This document shows positions 9,255 to 17,056 of a stretch of 64,000 nt of DNA, piece after piece. Positions within the stretch are counted from its first letter, which is position 1; every line of letters begins with the position of its first letter. This DNA comes from Labilibacter sediminis (GTDB lineage Bacteria; Bacteroidota; Bacteroidia; Bacteroidales; Marinilabiliaceae): contig NZ_VCHY01000013.1 of the NCBI RefSeq assembly GCF_005877885.1, positions 1 to 64,000 on the forward strand. The letters are read 5' to 3'. Below the pieces are notes generated by a model. The model was not told the origin of the DNA. It saw only the letters and a list, made by a program, of their open reading frames with translations, and did no database searches. The translations under genes were made by a program, and so were the position numbers.

Positions 9255-9323
9255 ATGGTTTATAATTTATTCCATACAATTACTATCACTACAACATCTA
9301 CTATCACCCCTTGGGGGGTCTAG
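9255..9323 (+). CDS. thrL: Threonine operon leader peptide
   Basis: A 22-codon ORF, ATG at 9255 and TAG at 9321, reads MVYNLFHTITITTTSTITPWGV. Seven of its residues are Thr and three Ile, clustered between residues 8 and 18. This is the composition of a thr attenuator leader like ThrL of E. coli, in which ribosome stalling at Thr and Ile codons during starvation prevents terminator folding. It lies downstream of a good promoter and 284 bp upstream of thrA. It is too short to be found by ordinary gene calling. Leader function is inferred from composition and location. Residue order is not homologous to the E. coli peptide. Confidence 0.85.
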   Translation: MVYNLFHTITITTTSTITPWGV

Positions 9324-9435
9324 CTATTATATTCCATATCGTGAGGTAAAATACCAATGTATTTATAGACCTTACAATTCCTAAAAAAAAGGAGAGTACA
9401 TTACTAAAAAGAACATCGTATGTCAATGCACATAC
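9306..9435 (+). promoter_or_regulatory. Candidate thr attenuator region
   Basis: Several mutually exclusive pairings are possible after the Thr codons: CCCC/GGGG (9307-9318), GGTCTA (9317-9322) with TAGACC (9366-9371), AGGTAAAATAC with GTATTTATAGACCT (about 9344-9372), and GTATGT/ACATAC (9418-9435) followed by a T-rich tract. The GGTCTA element overlaps the leader stop codon, so its pairing would depend on ribosome position. Which hairpin terminates cannot be decided by eye, because no long U-run directly follows any of them. Confidence 0.5.
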
Positions 9436-9606
9436 AGTCTTTATTAAGTTTAATTATTTGCTACAAATAGCAATAACTTATGAAATCAACTTTTAAACTT
9501 ATAATTAAAAGTATGGTTAGGTATAAAAAGTAGTGAAGTATTATATAAGGTTTACGTCTTGTTAAAATAAAAAAAGGGTAAACACCAACTGAAAGAAAAT
9601 AAACAG

Positions 9607-12039
9607 ATGAAAGTTTTAAAATTTGGAGGTACTTCCGTTGGATCTGCGGATAGCATTTTAAAAGTAAAAAATATAGTTGAGTCTCAAAAAGAGCAGGTAA
9701 TAGTTGTTGTTTCAGCGGTTGGAGGTGTAACTGATCAGCTAATTAAAGCAGCTAAAATGGCTGAACAGGGGAATCAGGAATGTTTTGATGTTTTTAGTGA
9801 GGTTAAAGAAAAGCACTATAAGATTATTAGTGAACTTTTCGCTTTAGATATAGCACAAACTATTAAATTTAAAGTTGATCAGTTTTTTGAAGAAGTAAGT
9901 ACCATTATTAAAGGTGTGTACATGCTTAAAGAGATGACTTATAAAAGTGAGGCAATTATCTCCAGCTTTGGAGAACGTATCTCATCTTTTATGATATCTG
10001 AATTGATTAGTGATGCAAAACTTTTTGAATCTCAAAAATACATAATCACCGATAAGGTGTTTGGAAAAGATTCTGTAAATTTTGAATCAACAGAATCTAA
10101 TTTGTTAGCTGTTAAAAATGACATCGGTAAGGTAGCCGTATTTCCTGGCTTTATCGCATCTAACAGCAAAAATGAAATTACTACATTAGGAAGAGGTGGT
10201 TCAGATTTCACGGCAGCCATTGTTGCAGCTACTTATGATGCTGAGGTGTTGGAAATCTGGACTGATGTAAATGGTTTTATGACAGCTGATCCAAGAATAA
10301 TCAGCAGAGCCTATTGTATCGATAAGTTAAGTTATTCTGAAGCCATGGAGCTTTCTCACTTTGGGGCTAAAGTAATTTATCCACCAACAATATTACCGGT
10401 ATTTAAAAAGAATATTCCTATTCTAATTAAAAATACCTTTAATCCTGAAGCTCAAGGTACATTGATTAACAATGAAAAAGCACCATTAAAGGATAAAAAG
10501 ATTAAAGGAATTTCATCTATCAATAATGTTGCATTGCTTACTGTGCAAGGTTTGGGAATGATTGGTGTTACCGGAATTGCTATGCGATTGTTTAAGTCAA
10601 TGGCACGTAAAAATATCAATGTTATTCTTATATCACAGGCTTCTTCCGAAAACTCAATTAGTTTGGTAATTGAATCTTCAGTTGCACAGGTTGCTGAAGA
10701 TTTAGTCAGAGAAGAGTTTGAGGCAGAAATTGCATTGAATCAGATCAATAATGTTTCTGTGGAGAAGAATATGGCAGTAATCGCTATTGTGGGTGAAAAC
10801 ATGAAGCATACAACAGGAATATCTGGTAAGCTATTCAATAGTATGGGTAAAAATGGTATTAATATTTATGCCATTGCTCAGGGTGCTTCAGAGCTTAATA
10901 TCTCTTTTGTAGTTAAAGAGAAAGACCTTAAAAAAGGTTTAAATACAGCGCACGAAGCATTTTTCTTATCACACTTTACTGTAGTAAACCTATTTTTAGT
11001 GGGAACAGGTACTGTTGGTAAAATGCTGTTGGAGAAAATAAACAACCAAACAGAAAAGCTATTTGCCGACAATAAGCTTAAGATTAGAATTGCAGGAGTT
11101 ACCAATAGTCGTAAAATGTTATTAAACCGCCAGGGACTTAATAGCAAAACAGTATTGAGCGATCTAATGGAGCAGGGAGAAACAGCCAATCTTGAAACGT
11201 TTAAAGATAGAATTGTAGAGTACAACCTGGCTAACAGTGTCATGGTTGATTGTACGGCCAATGCTACTGTAGCTTCATTTTATCAGGAAGTTTTAGAAGC
11301 GAATGTTTCGGTTGCAACAGCTAATAAAATTGCCAGCTCTTCAGAATATGCTTCATACCAAAAATTAAAGGCTACGGCTTTAAATAAAGGCGTGAAATTC
11401 TTGTTCGAGACCAATGTTGGTGCAGGATTGCCTATTATTGCTCCTCTTAATGATTTGGTAATGAGCGGTGATAAAATTCTTAAACTTGAAGCTGTTCTTT
11501 CGGGTACATTAAATTTTATTGTGAATACTGTTAATGAGAACAATCCATTATCAGCAGTAATTCAAGAGGCTAAAGAAAAAGGATTTAGTGAGCCGGATCC
11601 GCGAATTGACTTAAGCGGAACGGATGTGGTTCGTAAGATTTTGATATTAGCACGTGAGGCGGGATATGAGATGGAACAAGAAGATATTGATGTGGTTCCA
11701 TTTGTGCCTCAAAAGTATATGGATTGCGCATCTCTTGATGAGTTTATGTCGGAAATTAAAAGTTTCGATGCAGAATTTGAGGCGCAAAGAAAGAGTTTAG
11801 TAGCAAAGGGTAAAAAACTTAGATATGGTGCTAAACTTGAGAATGGTAAAGCGGTAGTTGGCTTTATTGAAGTAGATACTGCACACCCATTCTACGATTT
11901 AGAGGGAAGTAATAATATTATTCTGATTAATTCAGAACATTATAAGGAGCACCCAATGCAAATTAAAGGGTATGGCGCAGGAGCTGAAGTTACTGCAGCC
12001 GGTGTGTTTGCCGATGTTATTAAGGTGGCAAATAAATAA
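9607..12039 (+). CDS. thrA: Bifunctional aspartokinase / homoserine dehydrogenase
   Basis: The 810-residue fusion catalyses the first and third steps from aspartate to homoserine. The kinase domain (1-290) opens with KFGGTSVG (5-12) and has TLGRGGSDFTA and WTDVNGFMTADPR further on. Two ACT-type regulatory modules follow (about 305-450), the probable site of threonine feedback. The homoserine dehydrogenase part starts with the NAD(P)-binding FLVGTGTVG (GTGTVG at 466-471) and contains GVTNSRKM, a NKIASS-type segment, and the catalytic region GAGLPII...GTLNFI. Length matches E. coli ThrA. It is the first structural gene after the leader peptide, with the ApgM-like gene 33 bp downstream and thrC after that. 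Threonine attenuation plus allosteric control is inferred. Confidence 0.97.
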   Translation: MKVLKFGGTSVGSADSILKVKNIVESQKEQVIVVVSAVGGVTDQLIKAAKMAEQGNQECFDVFSEVKEKHYKIISELFALDIAQTIKFKVDQFFEEVSTIIKGVYMLKEMTYKSEAIISSFGERISSFMISELISDAKLFESQKYIITDKVFGKDSVNFESTESNLLAVKNDIGKVAVFPGFIASNSKNEITTLGRGGSDFTAAIVAATYDAEVLEIWTDVNGFMTADPRIISRAYCIDKLSYSEAMELSHFGAKVIYPPTILPVFKKNIPILIKNTFNPEAQGTLINNEKAPLKDKKIKGISSINNVALLTVQGLGMIGVTGIAMRLFKSMARKNINVILISQASSENSISLVIESSVAQVAEDLVREEFEAEIALNQINNVSVEKNMAVIAIVGENMKHTTGISGKLFNSMGKNGINIYAIAQGASELNISFVVKEKDLKKGLNTAHEAFFLSHFTVVNLFLVGTGTVGKMLLEKINNQTEKLFADNKLKIRIAGVTNSRKMLLNRQGLNSKTVLSDLMEQGETANLETFKDRIVEYNLANSVMVDCTANATVASFYQEVLEANVSVATANKIASSSEYASYQKLKATALNKGVKFLFETNVGAGLPIIAPLNDLVMSGDKILKLEAVLSGTLNFIVNTVNENNPLSAVIQEAKEKGFSEPDPRIDLSGTDVVRKILILAREAGYEMEQEDIDVVPFVPQKYMDCASLDEFMSEIKSFDAEFEAQRKSLVAKGKKLRYGAKLENGKAVVGFIEVDTAHPFYDLEGSNNIILINSEHYKEHPMQIKGYGAGAEVTAAGVFADVIKVANK

Positions 12040-12072
12040 CTGTTTTTTATCTGATTTAAAGAAGAAGAAAGA

Positions 12073-13278
12073 ATGAAATATTTAGTAATACTTGCAGATG
12101 GGGCCTCAGATGAGCCTCTAAAAGAACTGGGAGGTAAAACTCCTTTGATGGCTGCAAAAACTCCATATATCGATCAATTATGTTCTGAAGGTGTTTCTGG
12201 TTTACTGGATACAGTGCCACCTTCACTGCATCCGGGTAGTGAGGTAGCAAACATGATGGTAATGGGGTATGATGCGGCTAAATATTATCGTGGCCGAGGA
12301 GTGCTTGAGGCTGCTTCAATGGGGGTTGAAACATCTCTTTCTGATTTGGTGTTTCGCTGCAACCTTATATCCATTGAGGATGAAAAAATATTAAATCATT
12401 CAGCGGGACATATAACCACAGAAGAAGCCAAGGAGATAATGGAATTCCTTCAGGAGAAATTAGGTGGAGGAAAAGCCAATTTTTATCCCGGAGTAAGCTA
12501 TCGTCACTTAATGGTTATTGATGGAGGTAGCGATCAAATTAACTGCGTACCACCACATGATGTTCCGGGAACTGCTTTTAAAGAAGTGTTACCTACGGCT
12601 AAAAATGGTGAAGCTGAGGATACCGTTGAAACAGTAATTGATTTGATGTTAAAATCAAAAGAGTTACTAAAGGATCACCCTGTGAATGTAAAAAGAAGAG
12701 CGGCAGGAAAACCTGCGGCTGACATGATATGGCCATGGTCTGCCGGTAATACTCCGGATATGCCAACGTTAGAAGAGTTGTACGGGATTGAATCTGGTGT
12801 AGTTATTTCTGCTGTAGATTTAATTTATGGATTAGGTTCATATGCAGGATTAAAAGCTATTCACGTTCCAGGATCCACAGGGTTATATGATACAAACTAT
12901 GAAGGGAAGGCTGAAGCTGCTATAGCTGCATTAAAAGAAAATCAATACGTATTTTTACACATTGAGGCCAGTGATGAAGCAGGACACGAAGGAGATTATG
13001 AGTTAAAAACAAAAACCATTGAATCTCTTGATCAGCGAGTTGTGAAGTATGTTATTGAGGAAGTTGAAAAAATGGATGAGCCGGTTACAATTGCTCTGTT
13101 ACCAGATCACCCAACCCCTTGTGCGCTTAGAACGCATACGCGTGATGCTGTTCCGTTCTTTATTAAAAAGCCAGGGCAGCAGCCGGATGCTGTATCGGAA
13201 TATAATGAAGAGGCTGTTAAATCTGGTGGATACGGGCAGATTTATGGTCCTGAATTTATGCAAGAATTATTGAAGTAA
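12073..13278 (+). CDS. ApgM-type phosphoglycerate mutase homologue, probable homoserine kinase
   Basis: The 401-residue protein is of the alkaline-phosphatase-superfamily mutase group typified by archaeal cofactor-independent phosphoglycerate mutase (ApgM). Metal ligands are visible: LADGASDEP near the N-terminus with the first Asp, SLHPGSEVANM with the nucleophilic Ser, then ASDEAGHEGD, LPDHPTP and THTRDAVPF. In this operon position, between thrA and thrC, the homologue is widely predicted to replace ThrB as homoserine kinase. No classical GHMP-type thrB is present between thrA and thrC. The enzymatic role is therefore inferred from context; the fold assignment is firm. The start ATG follows an AGAAGAAGAAAG run that may act as a weak ribosome-binding site. 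Confidence 0.88.
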   Translation: MKYLVILADGASDEPLKELGGKTPLMAAKTPYIDQLCSEGVSGLLDTVPPSLHPGSEVANMMVMGYDAAKYYRGRGVLEAASMGVETSLSDLVFRCNLISIEDEKILNHSAGHITTEEAKEIMEFLQEKLGGGKANFYPGVSYRHLMVIDGGSDQINCVPPHDVPGTAFKEVLPTAKNGEAEDTVETVIDLMLKSKELLKDHPVNVKRRAAGKPAADMIWPWSAGNTPDMPTLEELYGIESGVVISAVDLIYGLGSYAGLKAIHVPGSTGLYDTNYEGKAEAAIAALKENQYVFLHIEASDEAGHEGDYELKTKTIESLDQRVVKYVIEEVEKMDEPVTIALLPDHPTPCALRTHTRDAVPFFIKKPGQQPDAVSEYNEEAVKSGGYGQIYGPEFMQELLK

Positions 13279-13295
13279 AAAAGATTTAATTATGC

Positions 13296-13322
13296 TATGG
13301 TCGGTCTTCGTGACCGACTATG
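13296..13322 (+). other. Intercistronic UUCG-type hairpin between apgM-like gene and thrC
   Basis: GTCGGTC (13300-13306) pairs perfectly with GACCGAC (13312-13318) around TTCGT, extended by weaker A/T pairs to about 11 bp. No U-run follows, so it is more likely an mRNA processing or stability element than a strong terminator. Confidence 0.6.
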
Positions 13323-13349
13323 ATAATTTTAAAGGCTAATTAGTAAAAT

Positions 13350-14645
13350 ATGAAATTTTATAGTACCAATTCCCAAGATGTTAAAGTAAGCCTTAAGGAG
13401 GCTGTTTTGAAAGGTTTAGCGGCTGACAAAGGATTATACATGCCAGAGTATATTCCCGAACTTGAGAAAGATTTTTTTGATAATATTCAGGATAAAACGC
13501 TTCCTGAAATTGGGTTTGAGGTATTAAAACCTTTTTTCTGTCCTGATATACCGGAAGATAAATTTAAAGCGCTTGTTGAAGATGCTTTAAACTTTGATAT
13601 ACCTGCTGTAAAAGTGACAGATGATATTTATTCGTTAGAATTATTTCATGGTCCTACATTAGCGTTTAAAGATATAGGTGCCCGATTTATGGCACGTATT
13701 TTATCTCATTTTGTAGCTGATCAAAAAAAGGACATTAATATTCTTGTTGCTACATCCGGAGATACAGGAAGTGCTGTAGCCAACGGCTTTTATAAAGTAC
13801 CGGGAATCAATGTATTTGTTCTTTATCCCAAAGGTTTAGTCAGTGAAGTACAGGAAAAACAGTTTACTACTTTAGGTGAGAATATTACTTCCATTGAGGT
13901 AGATGGTACTTTTGATGATTGCCAGAGAATAGTGAAAGAGGCCTTTTTAGATAAAGAGTTAAACGAAAAACTGATTCTTACTTCTGCAAACTCTATTAAC
14001 TTAGCTCGTTTATTGCCACAATCGATTTATTATTATTATGGATATGCACAATTAAGAAAAGCCGGCATCAAGGACGATGTGGTTTATTGTGTGCCAAGTG
14101 GAAACTTCGGGAATATTACAGCAGGTCTTGTGGCTCAAACTATGGGATTACCTGTTAAGCGTTTTATGGCAGCCACAAATATTAACGACATTGTACCTGA
14201 ATATCTAAAATCAGGATTATATTCTCCTAAGCCATCAAAGGCAACAATTGCCAATGCTATGGATGTTGGTGATCCAAGTAATTTCGTTCGTATTTTGGAT
14301 TTATATGATTCAAAGCATGAACTGGTTAAAAAGAAAATTGAAGGATGCTCTTTTACTGATGATGAAATTAGAGAAGGAGTGAAACGTGTAGACGAGAAAG
14401 AAAACTATATCTTGGATCCACATGGAGCTACTGGTTATATGGCTCTGGAAAAAGGTTTACAAAAAGGTGAAAAAGGTATCTTTTTAGAAACAGCGCACCC
14501 TGCGAAATTCCCTGAGGTAGTAGAGCCTGTAATAGGTAGAAAAGTCGTGGTGCCTGAAAGGTTGAAGGCCTTTATGGATGGAACACCAAAGAGTGTAGCA
14601 TCAAATGCATCGCTGGAAGATTTAAAAGCACATTTGTTAAAATAG
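13350..14645 (+). CDS. thrC: Threonine synthase
   Basis: The 431-residue PLP enzyme converts O-phosphohomoserine to threonine, the last step of the pathway. The PLP lysine is K107 in the motif HGPTLAFKDIGARFM. The phosphate-binding and cofactor motifs VATSGDTGSAVANGF, SANSINLARLLPQ and PSGNFGN are all present in the usual order. It begins with the N-terminal threonine synthase domain (KFYSTNSQDVKVSLKEAVLKGLA). Length fits the bacterial enzyme. It follows the ApgM-like gene by 71 bp containing a stable hairpin, so its expression could differ from that of the upstream genes. Confidence 0.96.
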   Translation: MKFYSTNSQDVKVSLKEAVLKGLAADKGLYMPEYIPELEKDFFDNIQDKTLPEIGFEVLKPFFCPDIPEDKFKALVEDALNFDIPAVKVTDDIYSLELFHGPTLAFKDIGARFMARILSHFVADQKKDINILVATSGDTGSAVANGFYKVPGINVFVLYPKGLVSEVQEKQFTTLGENITSIEVDGTFDDCQRIVKEAFLDKELNEKLILTSANSINLARLLPQSIYYYYGYAQLRKAGIKDDVVYCVPSGNFGNITAGLVAQTMGLPVKRFMAATNINDIVPEYLKSGLYSPKPSKATIANAMDVGDPSNFVRILDLYDSKHELVKKKIEGCSFTDDEIREGVKRVDEKENYILDPHGATGYMALEKGLQKGEKGIFLETAHPAKFPEVVEPVIGRKVVVPERLKAFMDGTPKSVASNASLEDLKAHLLK

Positions 14646-14768
14646 GCATAGTTGTTGTTAATATTTTTGTGAAAAATTAAGCAATTAGTAAGATTTCTTT
14701 AAAAAAAAGTTATTTTTACCAGTCTTAAAATTGCAAATTCATTAATAGAATAAATCAAAACAAGAATT

Positions 14769-15416
14769 ATGAAGTACATTTTATCAGTAACATTATTGTT
14801 ATTCACTGTGTTGGGGGCGTCATTTGCGCAAGAGGAGAAAAGTGCAGCAGAATTAAAAAATGAAGGTAATGCAGCATTAAAAGCAAAAGACTATAAAAAT
14901 GCGTTAAGTTTATTTGAAGCATCAATTGATGCTTGGGATGAAACTGAAGATATGGATGCAGCAATGGTATATAATACCGCTACATGTGCACGTAAATTAA
15001 AGGATAACGAAAAGTCAATTAAGTACTATACCCAGGCTAAAGAGTTAGGTTATAAAGGTGATGTTTCAACTTATTACATAGCTAAAGCTCATAAGGCTCT
15101 TGGTGCTGCTGCTGAAATGGAGAAAGTATTGTTAGCCGGAATAGAAGAGTTTCCTAACAGTAAGTATCTTGGTTATATGAAAAAAGATCTTTCTACTTAT
15201 TACGTGAAACAGGCAAATGAGTTCTTTACCAAAGGAATTAACATTTTGAATACACGTACAGAAGGAAATGCTGACCAATGGGATGCCATTAAAGGTAAAG
15301 CTAAAGCTGAGTTTGATAAAGCCGAAGAGTTAGCTGACAAGGCACTTTCTTATAACCCTGCTAATGCTACAGCGAAAACAATTAAAACAAAAATCGTAGA
15401 GCTTTTAAATAGCTAA
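14769..15416 (+). CDS. Secreted TPR protein
   Basis: The 215-residue protein has a signal peptide (1-20, cleaved near ASFAQ) and TPR-like helical repeats: NEGNAALKAKDYKNALSLFE (about 30-49) is a canonical first TPR, followed by further repeats around residues 55-90 and 95-140, and a long helical C-terminus. It presumably acts as a periplasmic protein-interaction scaffold. A related, larger secreted TPR protein is encoded at 44559-45725. It is monocistronic, ending in a strong terminator. No partner can be inferred from the neighbours. Confidence 0.8.
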   Translation: MKYILSVTLLLFTVLGASFAQEEKSAAELKNEGNAALKAKDYKNALSLFEASIDAWDETEDMDAAMVYNTATCARKLKDNEKSIKYYTQAKELGYKGDVSTYYIAKAHKALGAAAEMEKVLLAGIEEFPNSKYLGYMKKDLSTYYVKQANEFFTKGINILNTRTEGNADQWDAIKGKAKAEFDKAEELADKALSYNPANATAKTIKTKIVELLNS

Positions 15417-15437
15417 TACGCATTAAATTTTATATCA

Positions 15438-15470
15438 AAGGGCATCAATTTATTTTGATGCCCTTTTTTT
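15438..15470 (+). terminator. Strong intrinsic terminator
   Basis: AAAGGGCATCAA pairs with TTGATGCCCTTT around a short loop and is followed by a run of eight T. Confidence 0.9.
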
Positions 15471-15533
15471 TATTCAAGTTATTTGTATAATCCTGAAATA
15501 TCTTCCTGGAAAGTATAGAAAATTGATTTGTCA

Positions 15534-16034
15534 TCAACTAAATGAACGTGCTGCATAATCCGGTTTTTTAACGGTGAAATTATTGTTTTGAAATAATTCA
15601 TTTTTTGCAAAAGCATATAAAGAAAGAGGTGTACTATTGGTTACATTACACCAATTTAAATACTTCCCATAATCGATAAGTTTTAGTTTTTTCTCAGTAT
15701 ATAAAGTAATCATATCCGTAGAAAAATGAATAGTACCAATAGTTAGATTTCCTTGAGGATCTAGATATAAGGAGCAAATTACTTCATTGAAAGGAGAAAT
15801 ATCTTTTATCTTTTCTTTATCTAAAGACACAGATAATGATCTTAAATTTTCTGTTGTAAATATTAATGATGCGCTTGCCATAAATGAAGCAGGATAGATG
15901 TCAAGCGATTCTTCATCTTTATTAAAGCTATCAATATCAATAAGAAATACATCATTAATTTGCTGTAAGCTATTCATCTTTAGTTCAGCATTAATTATTC
16001 CAACATTTTCTTTAACTTTCAAACTAATTTTCAT
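15534..16034 (-). CDS. Hypothetical protein (166 aa)
   Basis: I do not recognise this protein. It has no signal peptide or membrane segment, and it alternates short beta-strand-like segments (KISLKVKENVGIINAELKM, FMASASLIFTTENLRSLSVSL). It is transcribed towards the terminator of the preceding TPR gene. The ATG at 16034 is the first in frame. A cytoplasmic location is likely. Base composition matches the surroundings. Confidence 0.5.
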   Translation of the reverse strand: MKISLKVKENVGIINAELKMNSLQQINDVFLIDIDSFNKDEESLDIYPASFMASASLIFTTENLRSLSVSLDKEKIKDISPFNEVICSLYLDPQGNLTIGTIHFSTDMITLYTEKKLKLIDYGKYLNWCNVTNSTPLSLYAFAKNELFQNNNFTVKKPDYAARSFS

Positions 16035-16649
16035 GGCTCTGATATTTAAGGTTAATATTTATTCCAATACCTATTCCACTATTAAAGTGAAATTACGAAC
16101 ATATCTATATAAGGTAAAATAATAATAGCACACATGCAATTGTATAGAAAGGTTCTTATATCAATTTTATTATGAAGTGAGCTTTAAGAAATTTTAGAAT
16201 TATTGCTTTTGTGCAAGGCGCAAAATGGAGGCATAGCCATAGCTACGGAGATATTTTGCAACGATGCAGAAATGTGATAAAATAGAATTATGAAGCTCAA
16301 TTCATGGTAATATTGGTATTAAATGAGATTAATAAAGTCTTCATTGAAAAATATTCAAAAGTCATCATACTCTATTTTTGTATTTAACTTTTTATATTCA
16401 ATCCGGTTGGGATTATAACAACTGACCAGAATCTGAATTCTATAAATATTTAAGTTCTCTGTAGATAATTTATATCTCTGCGTGGTATACACACACCTCC
16501 GGTGGAGTTAGATATAGTAACATTAACCTGTTTAACCAGAAAATATCGATTAATATAGTAGATAATCTATCTAAAAGAATAAATAAGTTCTGATTTCCAA
16601 TCGAATTTTTCTATTTTTAAGTCCATTAATCTTAATAGTAATTAAACCT
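16035..16649. other. Gene-free region with hairpin element
   Basis: The region contains the 164-bp hairpin element at 16156-16319 (listed separately). The remainder is AT-rich; a short CTCC/GGAG-type hairpin lies near 16494-16508, flanked by TATATCT and AGATATAG. No gene is supported. Confidence 0.5.
16156..16319 (+). repeat. Long-hairpin element with GAGGCATAGC apex
   Basis: Arms of about 70 bp pair imperfectly end to end: TTATTATGAA...TGAGCTT on the left (16169-16184) against AAGCTCA...TTCATGGTAA (16293-16309) on the right. The apex reads GGAGGCATAGC, CAT, AGCTACGG (about 16225-16248). The same GAGGCATAGC-GCTACGG apex is found in the three 170-bp elements at 21479, 33742 and 56219, whose arms are otherwise different. 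No coding capacity. Confidence 0.7.
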
Positions 16650-17009
16650 ATGAATGTAACTATCACAATTAAGGCCATTGAAGAAAATGGTGAAATTTTT
16701 CTGTATTTGGAAGATACAGAGGGAAACAAAGGAAAAAGAACAATCACAACTATTGTAAAACCAGGAGCTAAAGTAATATGGAAATTAGCGAAAGATAGTA
16801 ATATCAACAAAATCATTGATATTTATAAAAAAGAAGATAGTATCAATGTTTTTGGAACATTACCTCACCACGATAATGATAATATGTGGATGGGTATTGT
16901 AGCTGATGATGCTGAGGGATCAGAGTTTTATAATATTAAATATGAGTATAAGGACGGTAACGTGATTGTTGAAGATCCTGAAATTGAAGTTAAACCTCCA
17001 ATTAATTAA
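16650..17009 (+). CDS. Hypothetical protein (119 aa)
   Basis: This small acidic protein is unrecognised. It has no signal peptide, begins with the strand-rich MNVTITIKAIEENGEIFLYLE, contains an Asp/His-rich stretch (LPHHDNDNMWMGIVADDAEG, about 71-90), and ends in an acidic and proline-rich tail. It lies 48 bp upstream of the histidine kinase gene on the same strand, separated by a 9-bp-stem hairpin, so a functional link to the kinase is possible but unproven. Confidence 0.55.
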   Translation: MNVTITIKAIEENGEIFLYLEDTEGNKGKRTITTIVKPGAKVIWKLAKDSNINKIIDIYKKEDSINVFGTLPHHDNDNMWMGIVADDAEGSEFYNIKYEYKDGNVIVEDPEIEVKPPIN

Positions 17010-17020
17010 GTTTATAAAAA

Positions 17021-17047
17021 GCTGTATTGGCTTAGTGTCAATACAGC
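17021..17047 (+). terminator. Hairpin between hypothetical gene and kinase gene
   Basis: GCTGTATTG (17021-17029) pairs perfectly with CAATACAGC (17039-17047). No U-run follows, and the kinase ATG lies only nine bases downstream, so it may be a weak terminator or an element masking translation initiation. Confidence 0.5.
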
Positions 17048-17056
17048 ACTATATAT

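Noticed and set aside
9366-9405. Poly-A tract with CCT/AGG ends in the thr leader as the attenuator terminator
   Set aside because: The stem would be only about five pairs around eight A residues, and the run is A rather than T on the coding strand, so it cannot act as an intrinsic terminator for thrA.
10878-11261. 127-codon reverse frame inside thrA
   Set aside because: Lies antisense to a fully conserved enzyme domain, no start context.
13049-13273. 74-codon forward frame inside the ApgM-like gene
   Set aside because: Alternative frame of a certain gene with no independent evidence.
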